This document shows positions 1-5,053 of a DNA stretch of 12,350 nt, piece after piece. Each line of letters begins with the position of its first letter. The first letter of the stretch is position 1. The stretch lies in NCBI GenBank assembly GCA_934096025.1, contig CAKOLP010000011.1:1-12350 (forward strand), given 5' to 3'. The position numbers and the translations under genes were made by a program. The DNA is from an uncultured Bacilli bacterium. Lineage in GTDB: Bacteria; Bacillota_I; Bacilli_A; RF39; UBA660. The notes beneath the pieces were generated by a model that was not told where the DNA came from, ran no database searches, and saw only the letters and a program-made list of their open reading frames with translations.

Positions 1-34
1 TATTATAAGATTTATTTTTTGTCTTGTTTATTTT

Positions 35-61
35 TTAGCACTTAGTATTGACATGTGCTAA
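35..61. promoter_or_regulatory. CIRCE operator (HrcA binding site)
   Basis: TTAGCACTT, nine bases, then ATGTGCTAA. The consensus CIRCE element is TTAGCACTC-N9-GAGTGCTAA, so the outer seven bases of each arm and the 9-bp spacing are exact; only the innermost two positions of each arm are altered. HrcA binds this element as a dimer and represses chaperone genes until heat stress. Here it covers the -35 hexamer of the clpB promoter, so bound HrcA would block RNA polymerase. CIRCE ahead of clpB is known in mycoplasmas. The hrcA gene itself is not in the window. Confidence 0.9.
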
Positions 62-76
62 TTTTGGGGATATAAT
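48..76 (+). promoter_or_regulatory. Consensus sigma-A promoter of clpB
   Basis: TTGACA at 48-53, a 17-bp spacer, and TATAAT at 71-76: both hexamers match the sigma-A consensus exactly. Transcription would start near 83, giving a leader of about 20 bases. The -35 box lies inside the CIRCE element, so a very strong promoter is held down by a repressor, the usual design for heat-shock genes. Confidence 0.9.
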
Positions 77-94
77 TAATTTGGAAGTTTGAAA

Positions 95-101
95 GGGTGA
101 T
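95..101 (+). promoter_or_regulatory. Ribosome binding site of clpB
   Basis: GGGTGAT ends four bases before the ATG at 106. The same GGTGAT core sits 3-5 bases before polA and mutM, which makes it a recurring Shine-Dalgarno form in this genome. It overlaps the upstream in-frame GTG at 97 and therefore favours the ATG as the true start. Confidence 0.7.
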
Positions 102-105
102 TGAA

Positions 106-2211
106 ATGAATAAGGAATTTCCAGAAGTAAAAGATGCATTAAACAAATTTGGGAGAGATATTACCAAAAATGTTTTAGATAATAAAGTTGACCCAGTTAT
201 AGGGCGAGATGAAGAAATAAGAAATGTTATTCGGATATTATCTCGTAAGAGTAAGAATAATCCCGTCTTGATTGGGGATCCAGGTGTTGGTAAAACCGCG
301 ATTGTTGAGGGATTAGCTGGCAGAATTATTAAAGGTGATGTTCCAAGTTCTTTGAAAGATAAGACAATTTGGGAATTAGACCTTGGGGCACTAGTCGCTG
401 GGGCTAAATATCGTGGAGAATTTGAAGAAAGATTAAAAGCTGTTTTAAAAGAGATTAAAGAATCTGATGGCAATATAATAATGTTTATTGATGAGATTCA
501 CATGATTGTTGGTTCTGGTGGAGATGGTGCTATGGATGTATCAAATATGCTAAAGCCAATGCTTGCTCGAGGAGAAATAAAAGTTATCGGAGCTACAACT
601 TTAAATGAATATCGAAAGTATATTGAAAAAGATGGGGCTTTGGAAAGAAGATTTCAAAAAGTGCTTGTAAAGGAACCTAATGTTGAAAATACCATTACAA
701 TTTTACGGGGCTTAAAAGAAAGATTCGAAATATTCCACGGTGTAAATATAAAAGATAATGCCTTAGTTTCTGCGGCAGTTTTATCAGATAGATATATTAC
801 CGATAGATTTTTGCCAGATAAAGCTTTTGATTTAGTTGATGAAGCTTGTGCTACGATTAAAATGCAATTGGATTCGGTACCTGTTGAATTAGACACTTTA
901 ATGCGAAAGATTATGAGTTTAGAAATAGAACATCGAGCTTTAAAGAAAGAAAAAGATGAAATATCATTAAAGAGAAAAGAAGAAATAGAAAAAGAACTAG
1001 ATGAGTTAAAACTTCAAGAGAGCAAGTTGCGAGCTTCTTGGGAAAAAGAAAAAGAGATTAAAACTAAAATAAAAAATAAGAAAGAAGAATTAGATAAAGC
1101 ACGTTTTGATTTAACTGTTGCTGAGAATAATTATGATCTTGAGTTAAGTGCTAGACTTAGACATGGCACAATTCCAGCTTTAGAACAAGAATTAAAAGCT
1201 ATGCAAGAAGTAAATAATTCTAATATTTTATCAGATACAGTTGATGAAGAAGATATAGCAAGTATTATTTCTAAATGGACAAATATTCCTACTGCTAAAT
1301 TAATTAGTAGTGAAAAAGATAAGTTGCTACACTTGTTTGATCGCCTAAAGGCTAGAGTTATTGGTCAAGATAATGCTTTAAAATTAGTAAGTGATGCTGT
1401 TATAAGAGCTAGAAGTGGGATTAAAGACCCTACTAAACCAATAGGTTCCTTTATCTTTTTGGGGCCAACCGGGGTAGGTAAGACAGAAGTCGCTAAAAGT
1501 CTTGCTTATGAACTTTTCGATGATGAAAAACATATGGTAAGAATTGATTGTTCGGAATATATGGAAAGCTTTAATGTTTCTAGATTAATCGGGGCTCCTC
1601 CAGGATATGTAGGCTATGATGAGGGGGGAGTATTAACCGAGGCTGTAAGAAGAAATCCATATAGTATAGTATTATTTGATGAAATAGAAAAAGCTCATAA
1701 AGATGTATTTAATATATTACTTCAAATACTTGATGATGGTAGACTTACTGATAGCCAAGGAAGAACTGTAGATTTTAAAAATACTATTATAATTATGACT
1801 AGTAATTTAGGTAGTGAATACATATTAAATGGTGATGATAATGCTAGTGCTTTAATTAATAATGAACTAAAGAGTGCATTTAGACCTGAGTTTATTAATA
1901 GAATAGATGAAATAATAATCTTTAATTCTTTGAAAAAAGATGTAGTTAAAGATATTGTAAATAAGATAATTAATGAACTTGATAATAGACTTAAAAATAG
2001 TTATTTACATATTGTAGTAACTGAAGCATCTAAGGAAAAGATAATTGCTGAGTCTTATGATGAACAATTCGGGGCTAGACCTATTAAAAGATATATAACT
2101 AAAAATATTGAGAATTTAATAGCTCACACCTTGATAGAAGAAGATGTAAAAGTCGGAGCAACTTTAAAAATTGATGTTAAGGATAATGAATTTACTCTTG
2201 AAATAGTTTAA
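106..2211 (+). CDS. clpB: ATP-dependent protein disaggregase ClpB, short form without N-domain
   Basis: ClpB is a cytoplasmic AAA+ hexamer that threads aggregated proteins through its pore and refolds them together with DnaK/DnaJ/GrpE. The 701-residue protein has two ATPase modules. The first has Walker A GDPGVGKT (57-64), Walker B ending FIDE (127-130) and pore loop KYRG (101-104). The second has Walker A GPTGVGKT (453-460), pore loop GYVG (500-503), Walker B ending LFDE (523-526), sensor 1 TSNLG (565-569), a probable arginine finger in FRPEFINR (592-599) and sensor 2 GARP (656-659). Between them is a charged coiled-coil middle domain (about 265-385), which marks ClpB rather than ClpC or ClpX, and no ClpP-binding loop was seen. 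The usual N-terminal domain of about 140 residues is missing, as in mycoplasma ClpB. The first module starts at residue 25. An in-frame GTG at 97 would add three residues, but the Shine-Dalgarno site favours ATG 106. Regulation is by CIRCE/HrcA. Confidence 0.95.
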   Translation: MNKEFPEVKDALNKFGRDITKNVLDNKVDPVIGRDEEIRNVIRILSRKSKNNPVLIGDPGVGKTAIVEGLAGRIIKGDVPSSLKDKTIWELDLGALVAGAKYRGEFEERLKAVLKEIKESDGNIIMFIDEIHMIVGSGGDGAMDVSNMLKPMLARGEIKVIGATTLNEYRKYIEKDGALERRFQKVLVKEPNVENTITILRGLKERFEIFHGVNIKDNALVSAAVLSDRYITDRFLPDKAFDLVDEACATIKMQLDSVPVELDTLMRKIMSLEIEHRALKKEKDEISLKRKEEIEKELDELKLQESKLRASWEKEKEIKTKIKNKKEELDKARFDLTVAENNYDLELSARLRHGTIPALEQELKAMQEVNNSNILSDTVDEEDIASIISKWTNIPTAKLISSEKDKLLHLFDRLKARVIGQDNALKLVSDAVIRARSGIKDPTKPIGSFIFLGPTGVGKTEVAKSLAYELFDDEKHMVRIDCSEYMESFNVSRLIGAPPGYVGYDEGGVLTEAVRRNPYSIVLFDEIEKAHKDVFNILLQILDDGRLTDSQGRTVDFKNTIIIMTSNLGSEYILNGDDNASALINNELKSAFRPEFINRIDEIIIFNSLKKDVVKDIVNKIINELDNRLKNSYLHIVVTEASKEKIIAESYDEQFGARPIKRYITKNIENLIAHTLIEEDVKVGATLKIDVKDNEFTLEIV

Positions 2212-2220
2212 GTATCTTTT

Positions 2221-2254
2221 TATATGTGTCAACTAAATTTAGTTGACACATATA
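2221..2254. repeat. Perfect 34-bp palindrome between clpB and rpsP (terminator and/or operator)
   Basis: The left arm 2221-2237 (TATATGTGTCAACTAAA) is the exact reverse complement of the right arm 2238-2254. As RNA it would form a long stem, followed by only a broken U-run (TATTTTATT), so it is a plausible but not classic clpB terminator. The right arm carries a TTGACA that can serve as the -35 box of rpsP, so the site could also be an operator. No known regulator motif was recognised. Confidence 0.75.
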
Positions 2255-2271
2255 TTTTATTGTGATAATAT
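2243..2271 (+). promoter_or_regulatory. Likely promoter of rpsP-khpA
   Basis: TTGACA (2243-2248) lies in the right arm of the palindrome. With a 17-bp spacer the -10 would be TAATAT (2266-2271, four of six consensus). An alternative is the extended -10 TGTGATAAT (2261-2269), but its spacer to the same -35 is only 15 bp. The -35 call is firmer than the -10 call. Confidence 0.5.
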
Positions 2272-2298
2272 AAGGTTGTTATTAAGGAGGAAAGAATT

Positions 2299-2568
2299 AT
2301 GGCTGTTAAATTAAGATTAAAGAGAATGGGTGCTAAACAAAAACCTTTTTATCGTATTGTAGCTGCGGATTCAAGATGCCCAAGAGATGGTAAATTTATT
2401 GAAACTGTAGGAACATATAATCCAGTTGCTAATCCAGCTGAAGTTAAAATCGATAAAGAATTAGCTATTAAATGGCTTGAAAATGGTGCTCAACCTACAG
2501 ATACTGTAAAAGCTTTATTTAAACAAGAAGGAATAAATGCTTTATATGCAAAACGCAAGGAAAAATAG
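2299..2568 (+). CDS. rpsP: 30S ribosomal protein S16
   Basis: S16 binds 16S rRNA in the body of the small subunit and helps 30S assembly. The 89-residue protein is full length and opens with the family signature: MAVKLRLKRMG, then KPFYRIVAADSR (residues 15-26) and the GTYNP turn (38-42). It ends in a basic tail. A strong Shine-Dalgarno AAGGAGG (2284-2290) sits eight bases before ATG. In most Firmicutes rpsP lies between ffh and khpA-rimM-trmD-rplS. Here only khpA follows, and clpB is upstream. Confidence 0.97.
   Translation: MAVKLRLKRMGAKQKPFYRIVAADSRCPRDGKFIETVGTYNPVANPAEVKIDKELAIKWLENGAQPTDTVKALFKQEGINALYAKRKEK
2557..2561 (+). promoter_or_regulatory. Ribosome binding site of khpA, inside rpsP
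   Basis: AAGGA lies in the last codons of rpsP, eight bases before ATG 2570. It selects this start over the in-frame ATG at 2537, which would overlap rpsP by 32 bases and add eleven residues that are not part of the KH family. Confidence 0.65.
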
Positions 2569-2569
2569 T

Positions 2570-2803
2570 ATGAATGTTGTAGAATATACAGAATTTTTAA
2601 TTAGAAAAATTGTTAAGAATAATGAACTTATTAAGGTTGAAAAAATAGCTGAAGATAATATTGAAGTCTTAGTTCCTGAGGCAGAAATGAAGTATGTTAT
2701 TGGAAAAAATGGCGAAAATATTAAAGCTATTCGAGTATTAGTTAACGCATTTACTTATGTAAATAAGTTAAATAAAGTAAATATTAATGTTGAAGCGTTT
2801 TAA
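2570..2803 (+). CDS. khpA: KH-domain RNA-binding protein KhpA (YlqC family)
   Basis: A small cytoplasmic RNA chaperone. In other Firmicutes KhpA pairs with KhpB/Jag and affects cell division, elongation and small-RNA traffic. The 77-residue protein is one KH fold, with the RNA-binding GXXG loop visible as GKNG (45-48) inside VIGKNGENIKAI. The length matches the family. The start lies one base after the rpsP stop, so the two genes are surely cotranscribed and probably translationally coupled. Its stop codon overlaps that of the convergent sigK gene, and the likely terminator lies inside sigK at 2833-2858. The usual downstream partners rimM and trmD are absent. Confidence 0.93.
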   Translation: MNVVEYTEFLIRKIVKNNELIKVEKIAEDNIEVLVPEAEMKYVIGKNGENIKAIRVLVNAFTYVNKLNKVNINVEAF

Positions 2804-3495
2804 TCAATGTTCTTATTTTTGATGAATTCCGTGAGCATTTTAGTTAATGCTCTTTTTTCTATTCTAGAAACATAACTTCGGGATATATGTAAGCTATCAG
2901 CAATCTCTTTTTGGGTCATTGATTGTTTATTGTTAAGACCATATCTTTTTACAATTATTTCCATTTCTCTTTTGTTTAAAAGATTTAAGTATTTCTTTAA
3001 TAAATTAATGTTGTTTTTTAGTTCTAATTCTTCGAATAAGTCGATGTTTTTGTCTTTGATGACATCAATGAGATTTATTTCATTTCCCTCTTTGTCATGG
3101 CCGATTGCATCATTTAAGCTGATGGTGGGGCCATATTTTTTGTTATTACGAAAGTGCATCAATATTTCGTTTTGGATGCATCTGGCAGCATATGTAGTTA
3201 TCTTAGTTTTTTTATTATTTTTAAATGTATCGATACCTTTAATTAAACCAATTGTACCAATACTAATTAAATCATCACTGTCATTTTCTTTGGTTTCAAA
3301 CTTTTTTACTATGTGGGCTACTAAGCGCAAATTGTGTTCAATAAGCTTATTACGGGCGTCTTTACTTCCCATAAGCATTTCGTTAATATACTTTTCTTCT
3401 TCTTCGCTACTTAGTGGTTCAGGAAAAACATTGTTGGAGTAAGATCCTGTGAAAAAAAGCATATCTTTAATAATATTTAATAAATTTAAAAACAT
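2800..3495 (-). CDS. sigK: Sporulation sigma factor of the SigK type (pro-SigK-like)
   Basis: A sigma-70-family factor that directs RNA polymerase to late mother-cell genes (coat, cortex, spore release) in spore formers. The 231-residue protein has region 2 with ARNKLIEHNLRLVAHIVKK (47-65), DDLISIGTIGLIKGI (74-88) and TYAARCIQNEILMHFR (101-116). Region 4 has the helix-turn-helix TQKEIADSLHISRSYVSRIEKR (about 194-215). The region-2 block, DKEGNEI (134-140) and the ISRSYVSRIEKRAL block are close to Bacillus SigK. The N-terminus MFLNLLNIIKDMLFF is hydrophobic and resembles the SigK pro-sequence; by analogy, cleavage would fall between Ser18 and Tyr19. The gene is unbroken, without a skin-type insertion. 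GAGG (complement of 3503-3506) lies seven bases before the start. SigE is the next best family, but the N-terminus fits SigK better. A minus-strand TATAAT (3512-3517) upstream has no good -35. Confidence 0.85.
   Translation of the reverse strand: MFLNLLNIIKDMLFFTGSYSNNVFPEPLSSEEEEKYINEMLMGSKDARNKLIEHNLRLVAHIVKKFETKENDSDDLISIGTIGLIKGIDTFKNNKKTKITTYAARCIQNEILMHFRNNKKYGPTISLNDAIGHDKEGNEINLIDVIKDKNIDLFEELELKNNINLLKKYLNLLNKREMEIIVKRYGLNNKQSMTQKEIADSLHISRSYVSRIEKRALTKMLTEFIKNKNID
2833..2858 (+). terminator. Intrinsic terminator of rpsP-khpA, located inside sigK
   Basis: GAGCATT (2833-2839), a six-base loop, AATGCTC (2846-2852), then six T in a row (2853-2858). This is a classic rho-independent terminator for plus-strand transcripts, 30 bases after the khpA stop. 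It lies opposite the codons for residues 213-221 of the minus-strand sigK gene. On the minus strand the stem is followed by no T-run, so sigK transcription should read through. Confidence 0.8.
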
Positions 3496-3502
3496 ATAAT
3501 TA

Positions 3503-3506
3503 CCTC
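3503..3506 (-). promoter_or_regulatory. Ribosome binding site of sigK
   Basis: GAGG on the minus strand, seven bases before the ATG at 3495. It supports the longer start that includes the hydrophobic pro-sequence, rather than the internal methionine at residue 12. Confidence 0.65.
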
Positions 3507-3545
3507 ATTAAATTATATTTAATTTGTAAATAACTATGTTAAAAA

Positions 3546-3574
3546 TTGACTTGTAAGTGCTTTTATGCTAGAAT
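3546..3574 (+). promoter_or_regulatory. Sigma-A promoter of the HAD-acyltransferase gene
   Basis: TTGACT (3546-3551), a 17-bp spacer, and TAGAAT (3569-3574). A TG one base upstream of the -10 makes it an extended -10. Five of six bases match in each hexamer. Transcription would start near 3581, about 18 bases before the ATG. It points away from sigK. Confidence 0.75.
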
Positions 3575-3586
3575 AACAGACAAGTG

Positions 3587-3593
3587 AAGGTGG
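3587..3593 (+). promoter_or_regulatory. Ribosome binding site deciding the HAD-acyltransferase start
   Basis: AAGGTGG lies five bases before ATG 3599. An in-frame GTG at 3584 would start almost at the predicted transcription start, without a Shine-Dalgarno site, so it was not used. Confidence 0.65.
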
Positions 3594-3598
3594 GGCTT

Positions 3599-5017
3599 AT
3601 GAAAATAATATTAGATACTGATGGAACCATGACGGACTTTAATAACTTTATTGCTAGGGAAGCAATACCATATTTTGAAGAAAGATATCAAATGAAAGTG
3701 AAAAATCCTGAGAGTTTAGAGATTCAAGATATATTTGATATGGATAATTTTTTTGCTCAGAAGTATAATGTTTCATTGCAGGAGGCAAAAAAATATTCTA
3801 AAAAAGCATTGGAGGAATTTTGGGTTCATCCACGTTTTTTAAAATATTCACTTTTTAATAAATTTAGGTTTGGTTTAAGTCAGTATGTAAAAGAAATGCT
3901 TAAGGATGGGCATGAAGTTCAAATTCATACTTCTCGTGATAAAACAACAGATAAAAATTCAGTTGGAAAGTTGTCAAGACTTTTAGTAAGGCTTCAATAT
4001 TTATTAAATGGGATATATTTGTCTGAAGATAAATTTAATTTTTATGCAAATGATGAGGAAAAGATAAAGGGAATTATTGATTCTAAACCGGATATAGTCT
4101 TTGAAGATAAACCAGAAATAATAAAGGCTCTAAGGGATAAAGGGTTAAAATGTGTATGTATAGAGGGAAATCATAATTTGAATGTTGAAAATGAAAAAAA
4201 TGTATTTAAAGATAGTGGAGAATCTTATGAAAGTATAATAGCTAGTGTTGAAAGATTATTAGGAAAAAAGAAAATGAATTATTTTAGAAAAGCTGCAAAA
4301 TCAGATTTATTCTATGCAAAAGTATCACATGTTAAATTTTTAATTTTAGATTATTTTGAACCAATAATATTAAATGGGGAGAATATGATATTTGATGATG
4401 ATAAGCCGATAATATATGCACCAAATCATAGAAGTACATTAGATCCATTAGTTATTAACGCTGTAATTAATAAACATATTCATTGGGCAGCATTACTCAG
4501 GTTCTTTGAAGGAAAAGATAGCATATTTAATAATAGTAAAAATCCATTTTTATGTAATATAACGGCGTCTTCTTTTAAAAATTTGGAATTCATACCTATT
4601 GAAAGAAAAAGAGATAATCCTAATGCAAATAATGTGAATTCAATATTTGATATGTTGGGATTTTTACAAGTTAATAAAAAAGTGGGAATATTTCCGGAGG
4701 GAACAACGCTAAAATCTGATGAAGATGATTTTGGTATATTTGATCCGTCGTTTGTCTTAATGGCAACTGCTGCAAACGCTACAATTGTACCGATTACTGT
4801 TTTATGGTTTAAAGATAAAAATAATAAAAAACGAGTAATTTTGAACTTTGGAATGTCTATTAACGTAAAAGGAAAAAACAAAGAAGAAATATACGAAGAA
4901 TATTTAGAGGCTCAAAAAAAGCAATTAGAGGAAAATAAAAAAATGTGTTTATTATACTTAAATGATAAAACTTTAAAAAGAACACTTTTAAAGTCAAGTA
5001 AAATTTATTATAATTAA
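3599..5017 (+). CDS. Fusion of a HAD-type phosphatase domain with a PlsC-type acyltransferase
   Basis: A 472-residue two-domain protein. Residues 1-220 look like a HAD hydrolase, near the 5'(3')-deoxyribonucleotidase type: motif I DTDGT (6-10; Asp6, Asp8), motif II IHTSRD (109-114), a possible motif III lysine near 155-158, and motif IV VFEDKP (167-172). Residues 260-460 are a PlsC/LPLAT acyltransferase: NHRSTLD (276-282; catalytic His277 and Asp282), FIPIERKRD (331-339), FPEGTT (365-370) and VPIT (397-400). This domain moves acyl chains from acyl-ACP, acyl-phosphate or acyl-CoA to a lysophospholipid-like acceptor at the inner membrane face. A basic, amphipathic stretch (224-255) joins the two. 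No clear transmembrane helix is visible. The true acceptor and the HAD substrate cannot be read from the sequence. The sensor kinase gene follows after 36 bases and is probably cotranscribed. Confidence 0.82.
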   Translation: MKIILDTDGTMTDFNNFIAREAIPYFEERYQMKVKNPESLEIQDIFDMDNFFAQKYNVSLQEAKKYSKKALEEFWVHPRFLKYSLFNKFRFGLSQYVKEMLKDGHEVQIHTSRDKTTDKNSVGKLSRLLVRLQYLLNGIYLSEDKFNFYANDEEKIKGIIDSKPDIVFEDKPEIIKALRDKGLKCVCIEGNHNLNVENEKNVFKDSGESYESIIASVERLLGKKKMNYFRKAAKSDLFYAKVSHVKFLILDYFEPIILNGENMIFDDDKPIIYAPNHRSTLDPLVINAVINKHIHWAALLRFFEGKDSIFNNSKNPFLCNITASSFKNLEFIPIERKRDNPNANNVNSIFDMLGFLQVNKKVGIFPEGTTLKSDEDDFGIFDPSFVLMATAANATIVPITVLWFKDKNNKKRVILNFGMSINVKGKNKEEIYEEYLEAQKKQLEENKKMCLLYLNDKTLKRTLLKSSKIYYN

Positions 5018-5040
5018 AAATAGGAGTAATTATATTTTGG

Positions 5041-5048
5041 GTGAGGTG
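5041..5048 (+). promoter_or_regulatory. Ribosome binding site of the sensor kinase
   Basis: GTGAGGTG ends five bases before ATG 5054. There is no room for a convincing separate promoter in the 36-base gap, which supports cotranscription with the upstream fusion gene. Confidence 0.6.
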
Positions 5049-5053
5049 TTTTT

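Noticed and set aside
97..99. GTG as the clpB start
   Set aside because: It overlaps the GGTGAT ribosome site that fits the ATG at 106; the three extra residues add nothing conserved.
42..473. A 143-codon open frame on the minus strand
   Set aside because: It lies wholly opposite the clpB promoter and first ATPase domain, has no recognisable motif, and its composition is what the reverse of an AT-rich gene gives.
2930..3442. A 170-codon open frame on the plus strand
   Set aside because: It is antisense to sigK, whose sequence is strongly conserved. The translation is a low-complexity Ser/Leu/Phe run and has no family signature.
3507..3545. SigE- or SigK-type promoter for sigK on the minus strand
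   Set aside because: CATAGTTAT on the minus strand partly resembles the -10 of these factors, but no matching -35 element was found, so no call was made.
4480..4881. A 133-codon open frame on the minus strand
   Set aside because: Antisense to the acyltransferase domain with all its catalytic motifs; nothing supports coding on the other strand.
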